DNA of 64,000 bases from positions 1-64,000 of the forward strand of contig NZ_JAKPBU010000009.1 in the NCBI RefSeq assembly GCF_022662495.1, written 5' to 3'. The notes beneath the pieces are model-generated. The model was not told where the DNA came from and ran no database searches. It saw only the letters and a list, made by a program, of their open reading frames with translations. The translations under genes were made by a program, and so were the position numbers. Position 1 is the stretch's first letter. Every line of letters begins with the position of its first letter. Positions 58,438 to 64,000 of the stretch are shown piece by piece. This stretch comes from Lysobacter sp. M2-1. Lineage in GTDB: Bacteria; Pseudomonadota; Gammaproteobacteria; Xanthomonadales; Xanthomonadaceae.

Positions 58438-60528
58438 ATGAAGCCGTGGCTGCACCTGTCGTGCGCGCTCGCACTGCTGGCGTCCGTACCTTCGGCCGCT
58501 GCTGCGGACGATGCCACACCGCTGCAGTTCCGGATCGAGGAAGGCCGCACGCTCAATGCCTTCTACCGCAAGGACGCAGTGGCGGCGCATCTGCTGCTCA
58601 GTTCCGGGGAGCGCCCGCGCGTGCTGGTCGCCTTCCCTGCCGGCAACAGCGGCGTCGGGCTGTGGTTCGAAGACGCCGCGGCCCCGGTGCGATGGGACCT
58701 GCGCGAAGTGCACGGCAGCCAGCGGCCGGACCGTTCCGGCCGGCCGTTGCACGGCATCGTGGCGGAGACCAGCGTCGATGCGTCGCGGCTGGTGGTGCGC
58801 GATGCCGTGCTGGGCAGCGTGCGCGTGCTGCGCGATTTCCAGCTCGGCGTCGCCTACCCGGCCGAGGTCGCCACCCGTCCGCGGCTGGGAGCGCGCCGCG
58901 TGCAATGGTCGCGCCCGCGCCTGGATGGCGGACCTGGGTACGAACTCTCGCTGGAACTGCTCGACGGACACGTCAGCGGCGGCGGTGGCGCACCGCTGGT
59001 GCTCAACGCAGATCGCGAAGGCGCACCGCTGCGGATCAGGATCACCGCCCTCACCGGGGAACAACCGCTCGTCCCGCTGCGGGCCGACGCGCTGTTCTCC
59101 ACCGCTGCCGGCAGCGATCAGCGCAGCCGCGAGGTGCTCGAATTCCTCAGCTACCGGGAGAAATTCCTGGCCGGCTCCTGGCGCTTCGACACCTATTTCG
59201 GCCGCGATACGCTGATGTCGTTGCGCCTGCTGATGCCCGCATTGCAGCCGGCCGCCATCGAAGCCGGACTTGCTTCGGTACTGGAGCGCCTGGATCCAAA
59301 CGGCGAAGTGGCGCACGAGGAAGACATCGGCGAGTTCGCGGTGCTGCGCCATCGCAAGGAAGGCACGATCGGCGACGATCCCGCCGCGCCGATCTACGAC
59401 TACAAGATGATCGACGACGATCTGATGCTGGCGCCCGTCGCGGCGGCATGGCTGCTGGACACCCCGGAAGGCCACGCCCGGGCCAGCGCCTTTCTTGTGC
59501 GCAAGACCACGGCCGGCGAGCCGCTGGGCGCGGCGCTGGCCCGCAACCTGGCCTTCGTCGTCGGCATGGCGCAGCCGTTCGCGCGCGAACCTGCCGCCCG
59601 CAACCTGGTCGCGCTCAAGCCGGGCCACAAGGTCGGCCAATGGCGCGACAGTGAAACCGGACTGGGCGGCGGCCGCATTCCCTACGACGTCAACGCGGTG
59701 TTCGTCCCGGCGGCACTCGAGGCCATCGCCCGCTTCAACGATGCGCAGATCCTGCAGGGGCATGCGAACGCCGAGCAGCAGCGGGCGCTTGCGGCGGCGC
59801 GCGGGCTGGCCGAGATCTGGTCGACCCAGGCGCCGCCGTTGTTCCTTTTCAACGTCGACGCAGGCACGGCGCGCGCGGCGGTGGCGCGCTACGCCAGGAC
59901 ACAGGGCATCGATCCGGCGCCGGCGCTGGCCAGCGTGCCGGAAACCGGCCTGCGCTTCCCCGCGCTCGCCCTGGATGCGGACGGCAGGCCGATCCCGGTG
60001 CTGCATTCCGATGGCGGGTTCGCGCTGATGTTCCGTAATCCCGAACCGCAGGAGCTCGACGCGCTGGTCGAAGCGATGCTGCGGCCGTTCCCCGCCGGCC
60101 TGATGACCGACGCAGGCCTGCTTGTGGCCAACCCCGCCTACGCCAATTCCGGACTCGGCGCCGAGTTCGGCCGTACCGCCTATCACGGCACCGTGGTCTG
60201 GTCCTGGCAGCAGGCGCTGTTGGCGGCCGGGCTGGCACGTCAGCTGCAGCGCAACGACCTTCCAGACACCACCCGCACGCACCTGCGCGACGCACAGCGA
60301 CGGCTGTGGCAGGCCATCGACGCCACCGGCACGATGCGCACCTCGGAACTGTGGTCTTGGGCGTACGAGGACGGCCGTTATCGCGCGGTGCCGTTCGGTC
60401 AGAGCAGCGGCGATGCGGACGAATCGAACGCCGCGCAGCTATGGAGCACGGTTTATCTGGCGATCCCGCCGCCGGCCGATTCGGACGCCGAAGTACGCCG
60501 CACAGAGGCGCCTGCACCTTCTCCCTGA
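58438..60528 (+). CDS. Exported six-hairpin glycosidase-like protein of unknown specificity
   Basis: The 696-residue product has a signal peptide (LSCALALLASVPSAAAA). Residues about 30-215 look like an N-terminal beta-sandwich; the rest, from SYREKFLAGSWRFDTYFGRDTLMSLRLL onward, looks like an (alpha/alpha)6 barrel of the amylo-alpha-1,6-glucosidase/glycogen-debranching type (HEEDIGEFAVLRH, YDYKMIDDDLMLAPVAAAWLL, TVVWSWQQALLAAGL). I cannot assign a glycoside hydrolase family or substrate. It starts 34 bases after the TonB receptor stop, with GGGGA upstream, so the receptor and this protein are probably cotranscribed. Confidence 0.75.
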   Translation: MKPWLHLSCALALLASVPSAAAADDATPLQFRIEEGRTLNAFYRKDAVAAHLLLSSGERPRVLVAFPAGNSGVGLWFEDAAAPVRWDLREVHGSQRPDRSGRPLHGIVAETSVDASRLVVRDAVLGSVRVLRDFQLGVAYPAEVATRPRLGARRVQWSRPRLDGGPGYELSLELLDGHVSGGGGAPLVLNADREGAPLRIRITALTGEQPLVPLRADALFSTAAGSDQRSREVLEFLSYREKFLAGSWRFDTYFGRDTLMSLRLLMPALQPAAIEAGLASVLERLDPNGEVAHEEDIGEFAVLRHRKEGTIGDDPAAPIYDYKMIDDDLMLAPVAAAWLLDTPEGHARASAFLVRKTTAGEPLGAALARNLAFVVGMAQPFAREPAARNLVALKPGHKVGQWRDSETGLGGGRIPYDVNAVFVPAALEAIARFNDAQILQGHANAEQQRALAAARGLAEIWSTQAPPLFLFNVDAGTARAAVARYARTQGIDPAPALASVPETGLRFPALALDADGRPIPVLHSDGGFALMFRNPEPQELDALVEAMLRPFPAGLMTDAGLLVANPAYANSGLGAEFGRTAYHGTVVWSWQQALLAAGLARQLQRNDLPDTTRTHLRDAQRRLWQAIDATGTMRTSELWSWAYEDGRYRAVPFGQSSGDADESNAAQLWSTVYLAIPPPADSDAEVRRTEAPAPSP

Positions 60529-60594
60529 AACCACACTGCACGGGCGCCCTCTGCGGAACGTCGCACTGCAGACCGGGCCGATCCGCCTGCCCGG

Positions 60595-61671
60595 CTAGAG
60601 CCGCTCGCCGCTGGCCCCATCGAACACGTGCAGCCGCCCAGGCGAGACCCGCAGCGACAGCGACGCGCCGGGTTGCGGCAAGTCGTCTGCAGCGACGCGG
60701 GCGATGAGGCCGTGCGCGCCATGGCGCAGGTTGACGTAGGCCTCGCTGCCGACCGGTTCGACAACTTCGACCTGTGCGTCGAAGCCTGCCCCGTTGCCGG
60801 CCGGCAGCAGATGCTCGGGGCGAATGCCGACGCGCACCTCGCGTCCGATCCAATCGCGCGGGATGTCGGCGCCGTCCAGCGGCAGCCGCGCGCCGTCGCC
60901 CAGGTGCAGCGCAGGCCCGTCCTCGCCCACCAGTGTCCCGGCCAGCAGGTTCATCGCCGGGCTGCCCAGGAAGCTGGCGACGAATACATTGGCCGGTTTC
61001 GCATACAGCGCCATCGGCGTGTCGATCTGCTGGATGCGGCCATCCTTCAGCACCACGATCCGCTGGCCCAGGGTCATCGCCTCGACCTGGTCATGGGTGA
61101 CATAGACCATGGTCGCGCCGAGCTTGCGGTGCAGGCGCGCGATCTCCACCCGCATGCCGGCGCGCAGCTTGGCGTCGAGGTTGGAAAGGGGCTCGTCCAG
61201 CAGGAACGCCTGCGGGTGCCGCACCAGCGCCCGCCCAAGGGCCACGCGCTGGCGCTGGCCGCCCGAGAGCTGGGCCGGCTTGCGATCGAGCACGGTATCG
61301 AGCTCCAGCATCGCAGCGGCTGCCCGCACGCGGGCCTCGACCTGCGCCCGGGTCTGTCCGCGCAGCTTCAATGCGAAAGCCAGGTTCTCCGCCACGGTCA
61401 TGTGCGGGTACAACGCGTAGCTCTGGAACACCATCGCGACGTCGCGATCCTTCGGCGCGACATCGTTGACGACCCGGTCGCCGATGCGCAGCGTGCCGGA
61501 AGTGATCGTCTCGAGGCCGGCGATCATCCGCAGCAGACTGGACTTGCCGCAGCCCGACGGTCCCACCAGCACCAGCAGCTCGCCATCTGCCACCTGGAAC
61601 GTTGCGTCTTCCACGGCGACGAAGCCGTTGGAATAGACCTTGCGCACGTTTTCCAGGGCGACATTCGCCAT
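60595..61671 (-). CDS. ABC sugar-import ATPase (UgpC/MsmX/MalK-like)
   Basis: The 358-residue ATPase has Walker A GPSGCGKS (about 37-44), signature LSGGQRQRVALGRALV, Walker B AFLLDEPLSNLD, the D-loop and H-loop (YVTHDQVEAMTLGQRI), and a C-terminal regulatory OB domain (about 240-358, GREVRVGIRPEHL). It belongs to the MalK-type that energises carbohydrate uptake (CUT1). No permease or binding protein is adjacent, so it must serve permeases encoded elsewhere. GGAGG before ATG 61671 marks the start. It is divergent from the beta-glucosidase gene across a LacI-type operator. Confidence 0.92.
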   Translation of the reverse strand: MANVALENVRKVYSNGFVAVEDATFQVADGELLVLVGPSGCGKSSLLRMIAGLETITSGTLRIGDRVVNDVAPKDRDVAMVFQSYALYPHMTVAENLAFALKLRGQTRAQVEARVRAAAAMLELDTVLDRKPAQLSGGQRQRVALGRALVRHPQAFLLDEPLSNLDAKLRAGMRVEIARLHRKLGATMVYVTHDQVEAMTLGQRIVVLKDGRIQQIDTPMALYAKPANVFVASFLGSPAMNLLAGTLVGEDGPALHLGDGARLPLDGADIPRDWIGREVRVGIRPEHLLPAGNGAGFDAQVEVVEPVGSEAYVNLRHGAHGLIARVAADDLPQPGASLSLRVSPGRLHVFDGASGERL

Positions 61672-61696
61672 ACGGCCTCCACCGGGGCTGTGCGGG

Positions 61697-61725
61697 CTGC
61701 AATCGCGCAGCCGCTGGGCTATTCT
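61697..61725 (+). promoter_or_regulatory. Promoter of the beta-glucosidase gene
   Basis: CTGCAA (61697-61702) and TATTCT (61720-61725) are 17 bases apart and about 50 bases upstream of the GH1 start. The predicted transcription start falls on the operator palindrome at 61730-61743. Confidence 0.5.
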
Positions 61726-61729
61726 GGCA

Positions 61730-61743
61730 TGTAATCGTTTACA
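61730..61743. promoter_or_regulatory. LacI/GalR-type operator
   Basis: TGTAATCGTTTACA is a 14-base near-perfect palindrome with the central CG and TGTAA/TTACA half-sites of LacI-family sugar repressors. It lies at the expected start site of the GH1 promoter and between the divergent ABC ATPase and GH1 genes, so one repressor could control both. No LacI-family gene is in the window. Confidence 0.72.
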
Positions 61744-61774
61744 CGACGCCGCCCGCGAGACGCACGGAAGATTG

Positions 61775-63178
61775 ATGAATCCAACGCCGAAATTCCCGGA
61801 CGGATTTCTCTGGGGCACCGCCACTGCCGCCCATCAGATCGAAGGCTCTCCCCTGGCCGATGGTGCCGGGCCGAGCATCTGGACCCGCTTCGCCCACACG
61901 CCCGGCATGACCGTCAACGGCGATACCGGCGATATCGCCTGCGACCACTATCGGCGCTGGAAGGACGACGTTGCTTTGATGCGCGAGCTGGGCATGCAGG
62001 CCTACCGGTTCAGCGTGTCGTGGTCGCGGGTGTTGCCCGAGGGCGTTGGCCGCATCAACCAGAAGGGTCTCGATTTCTACTCGCGCCTGGTCGACGAACT
62101 GCTCGCCAACGGCATCGAGCCGCTGCTCACCCTGTACCACTGGGACCTGCCCGCGGCGCTCGACGACCGCGGCGGCTGGCTCAACCGTGACTGCGCCGAC
62201 TGGTTCGCCGAGTACGGCAGCGTGCTGTACCGCGCGCTCGACGGACGCGTGAAGAAATGGGTGACGCTCAACGAGCCGTGGGTGATCACCGACGGCGGTT
62301 ACCTGCACGGAGCGCTCGCGCCCGGGCATCGCAGCAAGTACGAGGCACCCATCGCAAGCCACAACCTGATGCGCGCGCATGGCGCCGCCGTGCAGGCCTA
62401 CCGCGCCATCGGTGCGCACCAGATCGGCCTGGTCGTGAACATCGAACCCAAGTACCCGGCGAGCGATCTGGCCGATGACGCCGCCGCGGTGGCCCGGGCG
62501 CACGCCTACATGAACGAGCAGTACCTGCACCCTGCCCTGCTCGGCCGCTATCCGGGTGAATTGCAGGAGGTCTTCGGCCACGCATGGCCGGAATGGCCGG
62601 TCGGCGATTTCGACCTGATCCGCCAGCCGCTGGATTTCGTCGGAATCAATTACTACACGCGCAGCGTGACCCGGGCAGCAGAGACCTACCCGCTCAACGC
62701 CGAAGCGGTCAGGCAGGACGATGCGCTCTACACCGAGACCGGCTGGGAAGTGTTTCCCCAGGGGCTTACCGACACCCTGCTGTGGTTCAAGCGCACCTAT
62801 GGCGACCTGCCGGTCTATGTCACCGAGAACGGCGCGGCGTTCCCCGATCCGGAGCGCGTCGAGAATGGCGTGGTGCACGACCCGCTGCGCGTCGAGTACC
62901 TGCGCTCGCACCTGCGTGCGGTGCATGCCGCGATCGAAGCGGGCGTGGATGTCCGCGGCTACATGCTCTGGTCGCTGATGGACAACATGGAATGGTCGCT
63001 GGGCTACTCCAAACGCTTCGGGATCGTGCATGTCGACTACGACACGCTCGAGCGCACGCCGAAGGACAGCGCCAGGTTCTACAGCCGCGTGGTGTCCAGT
63101 CACGGAGCGGCCCTTGCCGGCGGCGATGGCGATGCCGAAGGCACAACGCGAACCATCCTGGCGCTGCCTGGGCAATAA
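61775..63178 (+). CDS. Beta-glucosidase (GH1)
   Basis: A 467-residue cytoplasmic GH1 enzyme, 6-phospho or non-phospho specificity not certain but more like beta-glucosidase A. It opens PKFPDGFLWGTATAAHQIEGS, has the acid/base Glu167 in TLNEPW and the nucleophile Glu351 in YVTENGAAF, and ends with the family's aglycone motif SLMDNMEWSLGYSKRFGIVHVDY. No signal peptide is seen, so the glucoside must be imported, consistent with the adjacent ABC ATPase. GGAAG six bases upstream supports ATG 61775. Confidence 0.94.
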   Translation: MNPTPKFPDGFLWGTATAAHQIEGSPLADGAGPSIWTRFAHTPGMTVNGDTGDIACDHYRRWKDDVALMRELGMQAYRFSVSWSRVLPEGVGRINQKGLDFYSRLVDELLANGIEPLLTLYHWDLPAALDDRGGWLNRDCADWFAEYGSVLYRALDGRVKKWVTLNEPWVITDGGYLHGALAPGHRSKYEAPIASHNLMRAHGAAVQAYRAIGAHQIGLVVNIEPKYPASDLADDAAAVARAHAYMNEQYLHPALLGRYPGELQEVFGHAWPEWPVGDFDLIRQPLDFVGINYYTRSVTRAAETYPLNAEAVRQDDALYTETGWEVFPQGLTDTLLWFKRTYGDLPVYVTENGAAFPDPERVENGVVHDPLRVEYLRSHLRAVHAAIEAGVDVRGYMLWSLMDNMEWSLGYSKRFGIVHVDYDTLERTPKDSARFYSRVVSSHGAALAGGDGDAEGTTRTILALPGQ

Positions 63179-63246
63179 TCGACGGTTCCGGCGGCCCTGC
63201 ATGGGCCGGACCTCCCCCCGCTTCCTGCCCAGGTACGTAGCGACCC

Positions 63247-64000
63247 ATGATCGACACCCTGCTGCTGTTCGGTGCCACCGGCGATCTCGCCCAGCGCTAT
63301 CTGTTTCCGTCGCTGGCGCACCTGCTGCGCGACCGCCTGCTGCCCGATGATTTCCGCGTGGTCGCCATTGGCCGCACCCAGCACGACGACACCGGCTTCG
63401 CCAACTGGCTGCGCAGCAGGATCCGTGGGGAACGCGAGCAGGCCGGCCTGGAAGCCCTGCTGCGCCGTACCCGCTACCACGCGCTCGACCTCAACGATCC
63501 GGAAGGGATGACCGCTGCGCTCGCGCAGTACGCCGACCGCCCCTGCGTGAGCTATCTGTCCACGCCACCGGACCTGTTCGCCGGCGCCTGCCGCGGGCTG
63601 AAGGCCGCGGGCCTGCTGGAACCGCCATCGCGGCTGGTGCTGGAAAAGCCCATCGGCCACGACCTGGACTCTGCGCGCGCCATCGACGCCACGCTCAAGG
63701 CCAACCTGGACGAATCGCGGATCTTCCGCATCGACCACTACCTGGGCAAGGCGCCAGTGCAGAACCTGCTGGCGCTGCGCTTCGGCAACACCCTGCTCGA
63801 GGCGGTGTGGCACAACCGCTGGATCGAGTCGGTGCATATCCTGGTGGGCGAGACCGCCGGCGTGGACGGGCGCGAGGGCTATTACGCCAACTATGGCGCC
63901 CTGCGCGACATGGTCCAGAACCACATGCTGCAGCTGCTGGCGCTGATCGCGATGGAGCCACCGAGCGCACTGGATGCCGACAGCATCCGCGACGAGAAGC
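63247..64000 (+). CDS. zwf: Glucose-6-phosphate 1-dehydrogenase (3' end beyond window)
   Basis: The first 251 codons are present and the frame runs off the end of the window. The N-terminal LLLFGATGDLAQRYLFPSL is the NADP-binding motif, and RIDHYLGKAPVQN is the substrate-binding signature with the catalytic lysine and histidine. The enzyme opens the pentose-phosphate and Entner-Doudoroff routes and would use glucose 6-phosphate derived from the trehalose and glucosides handled by the neighbouring genes. It is 68 bases behind the GH1 stop, so it may be cotranscribed. Confidence 0.95.
   Translation, partial: MIDTLLLFGATGDLAQRYLFPSLAHLLRDRLLPDDFRVVAIGRTQHDDTGFANWLRSRIRGEREQAGLEALLRRTRYHALDLNDPEGMTAALAQYADRPCVSYLSTPPDLFAGACRGLKAAGLLEPPSRLVLEKPIGHDLDSARAIDATLKANLDESRIFRIDHYLGKAPVQNLLALRFGNTLLEAVWHNRWIESVHILVGETAGVDGREGYYANYGALRDMVQNHMLQLLALIAMEPPSALDADSIRDEK

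Overview
The window is GC-rich (I estimate 65-70%), tightly packed, and reads like a chromosome of the Xanthomonadaceae/Lysobacteraceae (Lysobacter, Luteimonas or Thermomonas-like). The evidence is a methionine synthase split into metH1 and metH2 behind a SahR-type regulator, a YtrA-type GntR/ABC operon with a GGTG-N16-CACC operator, glutamine at GyrA position 83, DUF3011 and duplicated-FKBP_N proteins, dispersed palindromic repeats typical of the group, and a toxin-like amidase with an N-terminal region resembling the XVIPCD secretion domain. I see no rRNA, tRNA, CRISPR array, IS element or prophage.

Layout. 1-6.5 kb: NAD-glutamate dehydrogenase and an acyl-CoA dehydrogenase, with odd G/C homopolymer palindromes at both ends of the first gene. 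6.6-11.5 kb: sahR-metH1-metH2 (methionine/SAM cycle). 11.6-16.4 kb (minus strand): DUF2058, slyX, UDP-glucose dehydrogenase, two FKBP prolyl isomerases and an exported glutathione peroxidase homologue. 16.5-21.1 kb: a YtrA-regulated ABC transporter operon and two exported unknowns. 21.1-26.8 kb: fumC, divergent purB with a glyoxalase-fold gene and roxA, then a GNAT protein. 26.9-32.8 kb: sucA-sucB-lpd, the 2-oxoglutarate dehydrogenase complex. 33-36 kb: a methyltransferase, LOG, an AcuI-like reductase and a receiver-only response regulator. 35.9-38 kb: cbpA-type DnaJ and two Hsp20 genes, each hsp20 with a sigma32-like promoter. 38.2-39.3 kb: peroxiredoxin and a ferritin-like protein. 39.4-52.4 kb (minus strand): gyrA, mtnA, a DUF3011 lipoprotein, epmA, ligA, zipA and smc. 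52.7-54.1 kb: a candidate interbacterial amidase effector with an overlapping lipoprotein gene that could be its immunity factor. 54.1-64 kb: a sugar-use locus with trehalase, a TonB-dependent receptor, a secreted six-hairpin-like protein, an ABC sugar-import ATPase, GH1 beta-glucosidase and zwf (cut by the window end), with a LacI-type operator in the divergent ATPase/GH1 gap.

Most genes are housekeeping and intact. The most interesting signal is the effector/immunity pair at 52.66-54.06 kb. Next come the SahR operator and the repeat that supplies the metH2 start region, the His/Cys-rich insertion in MetH1, the stacked heat-shock promoters, and the sugar locus whose regulator and permeases lie outside the window.
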